From Verrucomicrobiota bacterium (GTDB taxonomy: Bacteria > Chlamydiota > Chlamydiia > Chlamydiales > Rhabdochlamydiaceae): 6,434 nt of DNA. The first letter of the stretch is position 1, and every line of letters begins with the position of its first letter. The notes beneath the pieces are model-generated. The model ran no database searches, was not told the DNA's origin, and was given only the letters and a program-made list of their open reading frames with translations. The DNA lies in assembly GCA_903970455.1 (NCBI GenBank), contig CAJCIW010000005.1, forward strand, positions 1 through 6,434, read 5' to 3'. Positions 1 through 6,434 of this stretch are shown piece after piece. Both the position numbers and the translations under genes were made by a program.

Positions 1-28
1 TTTTAGGAGTAGATCATTCATGTAAGAC

Positions 29-192
29 CCTGAGTTTTGTTTTCATTTTATAGTAGATTGGCCCTAGATTTCGAGGTGATTTTTACAAATTTTGGCGCGT
101 TCAATAGCTGAAGGCACCTACGGACGCGCCAAAATTTGTAAAAAGCGCCCGAAAGATGCGGCAAGATCCTATGAAATGAACTAAAACTCAGG
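29..192. repeat. Long imperfect palindrome (MITE-like or REP-like element) at the tkt 3' end
   Basis: The sequence is one nested inverted repeat. The outermost 10 bp match perfectly as inverted ends (cctgagtttt at 29-38 against aaaactcagg at 183-192). The next stretch (39-51 against 171-182) matches with a few differences. The middle (52-79 against 145-170) is a degenerate but recognisable match. The core, 80-100 against 124-144, is a perfect 21-bp inverted repeat around a 23-nt loop (101-123). Pairing stops abruptly outside 29 and 192. As RNA from either strand it would fold into one hairpin of about 164 nt. Neither strand has a run of T after the core stem (each 3' arm ends in A), so it is not a standard intrinsic terminator. 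Defined inverted ends, abrupt borders and lack of coding capacity fit a small non-autonomous mobile element or a dispersed palindromic repeat. I see no convincing target-site duplication and no second copy in this window. Confidence 0.75.
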
Positions 193-2176
193 TTAATAGT
201 CTGTCCAAAATCGAATCGACGGTAAATCCGTACTCGGCAGCCAGATCGCTGATCGGCGCTGATTCCCCAAAAGTGTCCATGCAGATTGCAATCCCTTCCG
301 GACCGATCCACTTAGACCAGCCGAAGCTAACACCAGCCTCGATGCTGACACGCCTCCCCAAATCTCCTCCGACGATCGATCGTATGTAATCATCGCTTTG
401 CTGTTCGAAAAGCTCCCAACAGGGCATCGAAATCACACGGGCATGTTTGCCGATTTTCTCCAAAGCAGCAGCAACGTCCATGGCTAGAGAAACTTCCGAT
501 CCTGTTGCCATCAACGCAAAATCCACCTTTCCGGATTCTTTTTTTACGATGTAGGCTCCTTTCCCCATCCCTTCATCATAGGGAACGTTGCAAGTGGGAA
601 TTTCCGGAAGATTCTGACGACAGAGGACAATCGCTGTAGGGCCACGGTAGCGCAACGCGGCAATCCAAGCCATTTTCACTTCCCAACTATCTGCGGGACG
701 AATGACGTGAAGATTGGGCATAGCGCGGAGCGCGGCAAGATGTTCGATCGGCTGATGGGTAGGTCCATCTTCCCCTAAAAAGATCGAATCATGTGTATAT
801 TGGTAAATCACTTGAATTTTTGAAAGAGCGGCCAACCTGACCGCATTCCGCATGTAGTCGGAAAATGTCAAAAAAGTCCCAATGAAAGGCACAATCATGT
901 CCGTCTGAGCAAGACCAGCTGCCGCTGTTGCCATGCCGAACTCGCGGATGCCGAATTTGATGTTACGTCCCGTAAAATTTCCTTTCGAAATCGGCGGATA
1001 TTTTTTCATCCATGTCTTATCTGATTCGGAAAGGTCGGCGGATCCGCCTATCAGCTGGGGAAGGAGTTCCCCAAGTTTATCCAAGACTGCTTGGGAAGAA
1101 CTGCGCGTGGCCATCGGACTCTTGATTTCGACTTTTCTGAGCTGTTCTTCTAGATTGTCGGGAAGTTTCTTTTCCACCATCTCGGTAAATGTTTTTGCCA
1201 AATCGGGCTTTCCTTCCATGAAACGGCGGTACATGTCCTTCCACCTTTGTTCCAAGACCGTATCTTTGGCGAGCTTCTGCTCAAAAAAAGTATAGACGGA
1301 TTGCGGCACATAAAATTCTTCTTCGGGAAGTCCAAGCGCTTTTTTCGTTGCCTCGACCTCTTCGACGCCAAGGGGCGCTCCATGCACTTTGTGGGTTCCT
1401 GATTTATTGGGAGAGCCTTTCCCAATGATGGTGTGCATGATGACAAGAGTCGGCTTCGTCTGATTGTCGCGGATATGCATGAAAATTTTGTCCATCTGTT
1501 CGAAATCATAGCCGTCCAACTCGAAGACGTCCCAATTATACGCCAAATACCGAAGCTTCGTGTCCTCAGAGCCCGACTCCGCTAAAAAACCGTCCAGGGT
1601 GACCTTATTCGCATCGTAGATGAGCACCAAATTGTCCAGTCCCAAATGTCCCGCCAGCGAAGAGGCCTCCGACGACACCCCTTCCATCATGCAGCCGTCG
1701 CCCGCCAAACAGTACACTTTGCTGTTGAACAGGGTAAACTCGTCGCCATTAAACCGGGCGCCCAGCATTTTCAACCCGAGCGCCTGCCCCACAGCGTTGC
1801 CGACCCCCTGCCCCAATGGGCCTGTCGTCGCTTCCACGCCGGCAGTCACATGGTATTCCGGGTGGCCAGGCGTCTTGGAATGGATCTGCCGGAACCGTTT
1901 GATTTCGTCCATCGAGAGGCCAAACCCAGATAAATGCAGGAGAGAATAGAGGAGCATCGAGCCGTGGCCTGCCGAAAGAACAAACCGGTCGCGGTTAAGC
2001 CATTTCGGATTCTTGGGATTATGGCGAAGGAGAACGCCATAGAGGTAGGCTCCGAATTCGGCGCACCCCATCGGCAAACCCGGATGCCCCGAATTCGCCT
2101 TTTGGACCGCTTCCATCGAAAGCTCCCGAATGGTGTTAGCGATTTTGCTCAAATGCTTCTTTAACTCTGCGTCCAT
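188..2176 (-). CDS. tkt: Transketolase
   Basis: Cytosolic thiamine-diphosphate enzyme that moves two-carbon ketol units between sugar phosphates in the non-oxidative pentose phosphate pathway, linking it to glycolysis and supplying ribose 5-phosphate and erythrose 4-phosphate. The 662-residue product has the usual full length, and its numbering stays close to the E. coli enzyme. The N-terminal pyrophosphate domain shows SGHPG (H31), AGHGSML (H71), the ThDP/metal motif starting GDGCMMEG at 159 and ending at N190, and H265 in HGAPLG. The pyrimidine domain shows R358, GGSADLSES (377-385), the catalytic glutamate E412 in GIREFGM, DGPTHQP (470-476, H474) and R520 in CRQN. A C-terminal transketolase domain follows from about 550. 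The ATG start has AGGGAG (2185-2190) 8 nt upstream. The stop codon TGA lies within the end of the adjacent palindrome. The gene is convergent to nothing visible and downstream of the broken transporter on the same strand. No key residue is missing. Confidence 0.97.
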   Translation of the reverse strand: MDAELKKHLSKIANTIRELSMEAVQKANSGHPGLPMGCAEFGAYLYGVLLRHNPKNPKWLNRDRFVLSAGHGSMLLYSLLHLSGFGLSMDEIKRFRQIHSKTPGHPEYHVTAGVEATTGPLGQGVGNAVGQALGLKMLGARFNGDEFTLFNSKVYCLAGDGCMMEGVSSEASSLAGHLGLDNLVLIYDANKVTLDGFLAESGSEDTKLRYLAYNWDVFELDGYDFEQMDKIFMHIRDNQTKPTLVIMHTIIGKGSPNKSGTHKVHGAPLGVEEVEATKKALGLPEEEFYVPQSVYTFFEQKLAKDTVLEQRWKDMYRRFMEGKPDLAKTFTEMVEKKLPDNLEEQLRKVEIKSPMATRSSSQAVLDKLGELLPQLIGGSADLSESDKTWMKKYPPISKGNFTGRNIKFGIREFGMATAAAGLAQTDMIVPFIGTFLTFSDYMRNAVRLAALSKIQVIYQYTHDSIFLGEDGPTHQPIEHLAALRAMPNLHVIRPADSWEVKMAWIAALRYRGPTAIVLCRQNLPEIPTCNVPYDEGMGKGAYIVKKESGKVDFALMATGSEVSLAMDVAAALEKIGKHARVISMPCWELFEQQSDDYIRSIVGGDLGRRVSIEAGVSFGWSKWIGPEGIAICMDTFGESAPISDLAAEYGFTVDSILDRLLT

Positions 2177-2184
2177 GTGAATGA

Positions 2185-2190
2185 CTCCCT
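2185..2190 (-). promoter_or_regulatory. Ribosome binding site of tkt
   Basis: Read on the minus strand this is AGGGAG, part of GAGGGAG, 8 nt before the ATG at 2176. It supports that ATG as the tkt start. Confidence 0.7.
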
Positions 2191-2210
2191 CAACATTTTT
2201 TTAAAAGAGA

Positions 2211-2240
2211 ATCATACAGAGAAAAGGCAATATTTAGAAA
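2211..2240 (-). promoter_or_regulatory. Candidate sigma-70 type promoter of tkt
   Basis: On the minus strand a good -10 box, TATGAT (2211-2216), sits 18 nt downstream of a weak -35 box, TTTCTA (2235-2240). Transcription would start near 2204, giving a leader of about 28 nt that includes the Shine-Dalgarno sequence. It lies between the end of the transporter pseudogene and tkt, so tkt need not depend on transporter transcription. The -35 box matches the consensus at only three positions, so this is a suggestion. Confidence 0.4.
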
Positions 2241-2270
2241 GCTTTGCTAAGGAGTACAAGTCGAAATGAA

Positions 2271-3168
2271 CTATAATTTTTTGTTGAAAATCGGATTCAC
2301 AGCTAAAACCCCCCATCAAAATAAGCGGAGTCCCCACCCATAGATTCCAAGTGAGCTGCTCATGAAGAATAAAGAAACCCAAAATCATCGCAACGACCGG
2401 CAGCAATAGAAGGGAAAAAGTCGCATAAGTCGGTCCGCAAAGCTGGATCGTCTTGTATTACAATAGGTAAGCAGCAACTGTACAAATCACAGCCAGTCCG
2501 ACAATTCCGATGATTGAGGGAAAGGAGGGAATTGGCAAGTTGTAAGGCCGATCGATCCACAAAGCGAATGGAAAAAAAATCGCCGTTGCTACAGCTAGCT
2601 GCCCTGTTAACAAAGTCATCCCGGAGACTTTTTGGAGATGTGTTCGAGCGTAGACTGTCCCCATGCTGGTGCTCAAACAGGCAATGATGACCATCAATGC
2701 TCCAACTCCACTTTTTATATTTTCATGCAAAACGATCGGCAAGTAAATCGTCGCAAGACCGGCCATCCCCAAACAAATTCCAATGATTTTATTTTTTGTT
2801 AAGGGGTCATGCCTTCCAAAATAATGGGCTAGGATCGCAGTAAAAATTAAAGTGAAACTATAGAGAACACCCGCAAGGGAACTGGAAATATAGAGCTCAC
2901 CAAAGCTGACGAGATAGAAGGGAATTGCGTTGAATGTAATGCCTAGAATGACGTACTGCTTCCAATACTCTTTCCAATTGAACGCTCCTTTTTTCTTGAC
3001 AATGCAAATGGAATAAAGAATCAACCATGCGATGCCTGCTCGAAGAAAAACGAGGGTTGGCGGAGGAATTTCCGGGACTGCGATTTTGATGAATAAATAA
3101 GCCGGGCCCCAGGACAATGCGCATAGAAGCAGAAGGAGGAGGCCTTTGTTTCCTAATCTTTTTTCCAT
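2271..3168 (-). pseudogene. Drug/metabolite transporter (EamA/DMT family) pseudogene with a nonsense codon and a frameshift
   Basis: Read through its lesions, the gene encodes about 298 residues, the normal size for this family of inner-membrane transporters with about ten helices in two EamA repeats. The first helix is LLLLLLCALSWGPAYLFIKI, starting around residue 9. The first repeat runs to about residue 140 (YISSSLAGVLYSFTLIFTAI lies in it) and the second continues to the end. Lesion one is an in-frame TAA (2458-2460) between AAYLL and YKTIQLCGPTYATF, where relatives usually have an aromatic residue; it leaves 236 residues. Lesion two is in a C6 tract (2309-2314). As sequenced the frame runs on to 2212 with an un-family-like tail. 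With one base fewer it reads MGVLAVNPIFNKKL and stops at 2271, a typical family ending. I chose the ATG at 3168 because it starts just before helix one, although it has no clear Shine-Dalgarno sequence. An in-frame TTG at 3207 has AGGA 7 nt upstream. The substrate cannot be told. Sequencing error is the main alternative to true decay. Confidence 0.8.
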
Positions 3169-3180
3169 AGCTTGAGAGAT

Positions 3181-3223
3181 GTAACCGAAACACCCATTTC
3201 CTAGCAATGGGTGTTCCTGTTAC
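3181..3223 (+). terminator. Hairpin in the divergent intergenic region, terminator-like on the plus strand
   Basis: A perfect 10-bp stem (3189-3198 with 3206-3215) with a 7-nt loop is extended, past a 3x3 internal loop, by a second 5-bp stem (gtaac 3181-3185 with gttac 3219-3223). On the plus strand it is followed by attttta (3224-3230), which fits an intrinsic terminator that would stop plus-strand transcripts before the alaS promoter. No plus-strand gene ends upstream of it. On the minus strand it would instead sit in the 5' leader of the transporter pseudogene, 12 nt before its ATG, with no T run after it. The structure is clear; its function is not. Confidence 0.45.
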
Positions 3224-3275
3224 ATTTTTAGATTACGAGAGCACGAGGTTAAAAATATTTTTTAATGCTGATCTT

Positions 3276-3305
3276 TTGACAATCCCTCTCTCCTTATGGT
3301 ATCTT
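3276..3305 (+). promoter_or_regulatory. Promoter of alaS (probably alaS-mfd)
   Basis: A perfect -35 box TTGACA (3276-3281) is followed after 18 nt by TATCTT (3300-3305) as a -10 box. A better-looking hexamer, TATACT (3308-3313), lies 26 nt from the -35 box, too far to pair with it normally, but it could act as an alternative. An A/T-rich stretch (3249-3265) just upstream may act as an UP-like element. Transcription starting near 3312 gives a short leader with the ribosome binding site at 3328. The promoter covers the upstream in-frame ATG at 3296, which argues against that start. Confidence 0.55.
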
Positions 3306-3327
3306 TCTATACTCATTGTCGCTTTCC

Positions 3328-3331
3328 AGGA
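3328..3331 (+). promoter_or_regulatory. Ribosome binding site that decides the alaS start
   Basis: AGGA lies 6 nt before the ATG at 3338. The in-frame ATG at 3296 has no such site and would add 14 residues with no likeness to the family. Confidence 0.65.
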
Positions 3332-3337
3332 ATTGAT

Positions 3338-5971
3338 ATGATTTCACAAGAGATCCGCCGCAACTTTCTCAAATATTTTAAAGAACATGGCCACACCGTC
3401 GTCGCCTCCTCTTCCGTCGTGCCGCATGACGACCCCACTTTGCTATTCACAAACGCGGGAATGAACCAGTTCAAAGATGTTTTTCTGGGCAAAAGCAACC
3501 GGGACTACGCGCGCGCGGCGACATCGCAAAAATGTATCCGCGTCGGCGGGAAACACAACGACCTGGACAATGTCGGCCATACCGCGCGCCATCTCACTTT
3601 TTTTGAAATGCTCGGCAATTTCTCTTTCGGAGATTATTTTAAAAAGGAAGCGATTGCCTTTGCTTGGGAAGTATCGACGAAGATCTTCGGTTTTGATGCA
3701 GAAAAAATTTGGATCACAGTATTTCGGGAAGATGACGAGGCGTTTGAACTGTGGAAACAGATCGTCCCTGAAAAAAAGATCGTCCGTATGGATGAAAAAG
3801 ATAACTTTTGGGCGATGGGCGATACCGGCCCCTGCGGCCCTTGTTCCGAGCTTTATTACGACCGCGGTCTGAAATATGGGGATGCCACCTCTCCTAAAGA
3901 TGATCTCGAAGGCACCCGTTTTCTTGAATTTTGGAACCTCGTCTTCATGCAGTTTAACCGCGATGCGGCCGGAAAAATGGCCGTCCTCCCCAAGCAGTCA
4001 ATCGATACGGGCGCCGGGTTAGAGCGTGTCGCCGGACTCAAGATGGATGTCGATACTCTTTTTGGGACAGATGTTCTCCGCGGCCTCATTGCGCAAATCG
4101 AAAACATCAGCGGGAAGAAATACAATCCCGCCGATCAACAACTGGCTCCTGCTTTTCATGTGATTGCCGATCACATTCGATCCCTCTCTTTTGCGATGGC
4201 CGACGGCGCTCAGCCGAGCAATGTGGAACGGGGTTATATTTTACGAAAATTGTTGCGGAGAGCTGTCCGTTATGGCCGCATGCTCGGCATGCAAGACCCC
4301 TTTTTGGCAAAGGTATTGCCGAGGCTCATTGAAACGATGGGGCCCGATTACCCGGAGCTCGTCGCTTCCCAAGCTCGTATTGCCGAGGTGATCACCCTCG
4401 AAGAAGAAGCATTTATCCGCACGCTCAAGCGCGGCGGAAATATTTTGAATAGTATCATCGACCAGGCTCACAAAAACCCGCAAAAGCAGATCACGGGCGC
4501 CGATGCTTTCAAGCTTAAGGATACTTATGGGTTTCCGATTGAAGAGATTGTGCTCATTGCGAAGGATACAGGACTGCAAGTCAACCTCGACGCTTATGAA
4601 CTTCTCGAAGAACAAGCAAAAGAAAGATCGCGCAGCGCTCAAACCGTCCATGTACAGGAAGTCGAGGAGAGTTTATTTAAAAACTATGTGGAGAAACACG
4701 GCGCCTCCGAATTTTTAGGCTATCAGAAGACAAGCGCTGAAGGAACCATCATGGCGCTCGTCGTCGATGGGAAATTTGTCGAATCTATCCATGAAGGGCA
4801 AGAGGGCATGGTGATTCTCGACCGCACGTCGTTTTATGCAGAGAAAGGGGGGCAAATCGGAGACACAGGAGTGTTGACACACCAAAAAGGGCGGTTCAAA
4901 GTCAATGATTGCCACATGCCCTATACCGGAGTGATTGTCCACATCGGCCGGATGGAACAGGGCGTTTTGATCCTCGGCGAGCCGATTAACGCCGAAGTCG
5001 ACGGAAAACGGCGCCAAGAAATTTGCAACAACCATACTGCCACTCACCTTTTGCATTGGGCGTTGCAAAAAGTTCTCGGACCTCACATCCGGCAAGCAGG
5101 CTCTCTCGTGGAGACCGGACGTCTCCGCTTCGATTTCAATCACCACAAAGCGCTCTCGAAAGAAGAAATCAGACAGATTGAAATCCTCGTTAACGAAAAA
5201 ATCCGCGAAGCGGTTCCCGTAAAAGCGTATGAACTCTCCTACGAAGAGGCTCAGCGCCATCCCGAAATCAAACAGTTTTTCGGAGAGAAATACGGCTCTA
5301 AAGTCCGGGTGATCGATATCGAATTTTCCAAAGAGCTCTGCGGCGGCACGCATACAAATAATGTCGGCACAATCGGCCTGATCAGGATCTTCAAAGAAGG
5401 CAGCATCTCGGCAGGCGTTCGCCGTATCGAGGCGGTGACAGGGAGAGAAGCGGAAAAATTCACTTATGAAAATGAAGACCATGCAGAAAAAGCTGCCGAG
5501 CTGTTGAAAGTATCGCCCACTAAATTGGTCGAACGCGTAAGCTCTCTTCTCGAAGAGAATAAACATCTTTCCCACGAGCTCAAACAATTTAAGAAAGCTT
5601 CTATGAAGCAACTCGCAAAAGATTTGTTCTCTAAAGCGGAAAAAATAGGCTCTGTCTCGTGCATCGCAGAAATTGTCTCCGTTGAATCAGAGCTTCTGCC
5701 GGAACTTGCGGAAGATTTGATCGTCGGCCTGCGCTCAGGAGTTGTCCTCCTCGGGATGAAGGGCGACAGTCGCTGCCAACTTCTCGCTCGCGTGTCTCAA
5801 GACCTTATCCAAAAAGGGCTTCAGGCCGTCCAGCTGATCAAAGAGATTGCTCCAACGATTGGAGGAAGCGGCGGCGGAAAGGCGGAATCGGCCCAGGCGG
5901 GCGGAAAAAACCCTGAAAAACTATCAGAAGCGTTGGATAAAGCACGACAATGGCTCGCCACGAAGATTTGA
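3338..5971 (+). CDS. alaS: Alanyl-tRNA synthetase
   Basis: Cytosolic class II synthetase that charges tRNA-Ala and hydrolyses mischarged Ser- or Gly-tRNA-Ala. The 877-residue product is full length for the bacterial enzyme. The aminoacylation core covers about residues 1-240: [16 protein letters not shown] (31-46), [18 protein letters not shown] (68-85) followed by [30 protein letters not shown] (161-175), and class II motif 3 as [11 protein letters not shown] (223-233). A helical tRNA-recognition region follows. The editing domain has both halves of its zinc site: HTATH (H566, H570) and CGGTH (C668, H672). A coiled stretch at about 715-765 leads to the C-Ala domain with the glycine-rich [15 protein letters not shown] (842-856). 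No functional motif is missing. The start at 3338 is chosen over the ATG at 3296 because of the AGGA site and because family members begin at this point. The gene is divergent from tkt and the transporter, and its 3' end overlaps mfd, so the two are probably co-transcribed. Confidence 0.98.
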   Translation: MISQEIRRNFLKYFKEHGHTVVASSSVVPHDDPTLLFTNAGMNQFKDVFLGKSNRDYARAATSQKCIRVGGKHNDLDNVGHTARHLTFFEMLGNFSFGDYFKKEAIAFAWEVSTKIFGFDAEKIWITVFREDDEAFELWKQIVPEKKIVRMDEKDNFWAMGDTGPCGPCSELYYDRGLKYGDATSPKDDLEGTRFLEFWNLVFMQFNRDAAGKMAVLPKQSIDTGAGLERVAGLKMDVDTLFGTDVLRGLIAQIENISGKKYNPADQQLAPAFHVIADHIRSLSFAMADGAQPSNVERGYILRKLLRRAVRYGRMLGMQDPFLAKVLPRLIETMGPDYPELVASQARIAEVITLEEEAFIRTLKRGGNILNSIIDQAHKNPQKQITGADAFKLKDTYGFPIEEIVLIAKDTGLQVNLDAYELLEEQAKERSRSAQTVHVQEVEESLFKNYVEKHGASEFLGYQKTSAEGTIMALVVDGKFVESIHEGQEGMVILDRTSFYAEKGGQIGDTGVLTHQKGRFKVNDCHMPYTGVIVHIGRMEQGVLILGEPINAEVDGKRRQEICNNHTATHLLHWALQKVLGPHIRQAGSLVETGRLRFDFNHHKALSKEEIRQIEILVNEKIREAVPVKAYELSYEEAQRHPEIKQFFGEKYGSKVRVIDIEFSKELCGGTHTNNVGTIGLIRIFKEGSISAGVRRIEAVTGREAEKFTYENEDHAEKAAELLKVSPTKLVERVSSLLEENKHLSHELKQFKKASMKQLAKDLFSKAEKIGSVSCIAEIVSVESELLPELAEDLIVGLRSGVVLLGMKGDSRCQLLARVSQDLIQKGLQAVQLIKEIAPTIGGSGGGKAESAQAGGKNPEKLSEALDKARQWLATKI

Positions 5972-6434
5972 ACCAGACGCTTTTAAAAAGTGGCAACCTC
6001 GCGCAATTTTTAGAAATTGTTCGGCAAGAACCCTCGTTATTAATCGAAGAGCTTTGGGAAGGGCCTAAAGCAGCGCTCATTTGGCTGATCGCCCAGGCAA
6101 CCGGCAAAAATATTCTCGTCGTCGGTGGCAGCACGGACGACCGCTTATATGAAGATTTGAGCTTTTTTCCCCTCCCCGCATTAGTTGATTTCCCATCTTG
6201 GGAAACTTTGCCCGGTGAAGAAATCGCTCCCAGCCCCGATCTCGTCGGCAAGCGGTTGCAAGTCCTACATGCTTTAATGACCGCTTCTTCCCCTCATGTC
6301 GTCTTGGCGCCGCTGCAAGCCGTTTTGCAAAAACTTCCAACGCCCAAAAGCCTTAAACCTCAAACAGCGATTTGGAAAAAAGCAACGGCTCTTCCATTTA
6401 CCTCCCTCCCCGTGCTTCTTTCCGGTTTAGGGTA
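5950..6434 (+). CDS. mfd: Transcription-repair coupling factor Mfd, N-terminal part (cut by the window edge)
   Basis: Mfd recognises RNA polymerase stalled at DNA damage, removes it with its DNA translocase and recruits UvrA. Only the first 161 residues are present, with no stop before the right edge. They match the start of the UvrB-like module (domains 1a/2): a first segment with [18 protein letters not shown] (53-70), then FPSWETLP (81-88) and [15 protein letters not shown] (95-109), equivalent to the conserved WETLP and following R-L region in E. coli Mfd, then [14 protein letters not shown] (117-130). The RNA-polymerase-interaction and helicase domains would lie beyond the window. The ATG at 5950 overlaps alaS by 22 nt in another frame and has only a weak upstream GGA, which suggests translational coupling to alaS. 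An in-frame TTG at 5968 is a possible alternative start. The downstream neighbour is also consistent with Mfd, because alaS and mfd are adjacent in Chlamydia as I recall. Confidence 0.9.
   Translation, partial: MARHEDLNQTLLKSGNLAQFLEIVRQEPSLLIEELWEGPKAALIWLIAQATGKNILVVGGSTDDRLYEDLSFFPLPALVDFPSWETLPGEEIAPSPDLVGKRLQVLHALMTASSPHVVLAPLQAVLQKLPTPKSLKPQTAIWKKATALPFTSLPVLLSGLG

Noticed and set aside
1..28. A tiny frame after AGGAG at the left edge
   Set aside because: The ATG at 20 is followed at once by TAA, so it encodes nothing.
80..144. The perfect 21-bp inverted repeat as the intrinsic terminator of tkt
   Set aside because: On the minus strand the 3' arm ends in A5 and is followed by mixed sequence rather than a T run, so the standard signal is missing, although the hairpin could still affect the mRNA end.
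933..1949. Several open frames of 95 to 120 codons on the plus strand inside tkt
   Set aside because: All are antisense to conserved transketolase sequence, lack convincing ribosome binding sites and have no recognisable domains.
2234..2251. A short palindrome around aaagcttt between the transporter and tkt
   Set aside because: It is short, has no loop and no T run after it, and is expected by chance in A/T-rich spacer.
2458..2460. Programmed readthrough or recoding of the transporter TAA
   Set aside because: I see no recoding signal, and a second lesion lies further along the same gene, which makes decay or sequence error simpler.
3225..3252. A minus-strand promoter for the transporter (TTAACC, 16 nt, TAAAAA)
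   Set aside because: Both boxes are poor matches in an A/T-rich stretch, so it is too weak to list as a feature.
3296..3337. A 14-residue N-terminal extension of AlaS from the ATG at 3296
   Set aside because: The region overlaps the likely promoter, lacks a ribosome binding site and encodes residues unlike the family's start.
3507..3517. An alternating CG run in alaS that might form Z-DNA
   Set aside because: It encodes ordinary conserved residues (YARAA) and is too short to claim a structural role.
4715..5611. A 298-codon open frame on the minus strand inside alaS
   Set aside because: It is fully antisense to conserved alaS sequence including the editing domain, its translation resembles no family I know, and it mirrors alaS codon usage. 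It is a shadow frame.

Overview
The window looks like a piece of a bacterial chromosome from the phylum Chlamydiae, most likely an environmental, chlamydia-like lineage. Two things suggest this. The alanyl-tRNA synthetase and transketolase sequences read like the chlamydial versions. As far as I remember, Chlamydia also keeps tkt, alaS and mfd next to each other in this order. Base composition is near balanced, which is higher in G+C than Chlamydia itself and than many amoeba-associated relatives. The genus cannot be named from this sequence alone.

Layout from left to right. Positions 1-28 hold nothing recognisable. Positions 29-192 form one long imperfect palindrome with a perfect 21-bp core; it ends inside the stop codon of the next gene. 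A complete transketolase gene (tkt, minus strand, 188-2176) follows, with a good ribosome binding site and a plausible promoter upstream. Next, also on the minus strand, is a drug/metabolite transporter (EamA family) gene at about 2271-3168. It is broken by an in-frame TAA and by an apparent one-base insertion in a C6 tract near its end. A divergent intergenic region of about 170 bp (3169-3337) carries a hairpin and the alaS promoter. The complete alaS gene (3338-5971, plus strand) follows. The start of mfd (5950 onward) overlaps the end of alaS by 22 nt and runs off the right edge.

The intact genes are core housekeeping: the non-oxidative pentose phosphate pathway (tkt), charging of tRNA-Ala (alaS) and transcription-coupled repair (mfd). 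alaS and mfd appear to be one transcription unit. tkt and the broken transporter are read in the opposite direction. The transporter lies between tkt and alaS and is not part of the neighbourhood I remember from Chlamydia, so it is probably an accessory gene now decaying, unless its lesions are sequencing errors.

I found no undescribed multi-gene system. The two items most worth a second look are the long palindromic element at the 3' end of tkt and the doubly damaged transporter.
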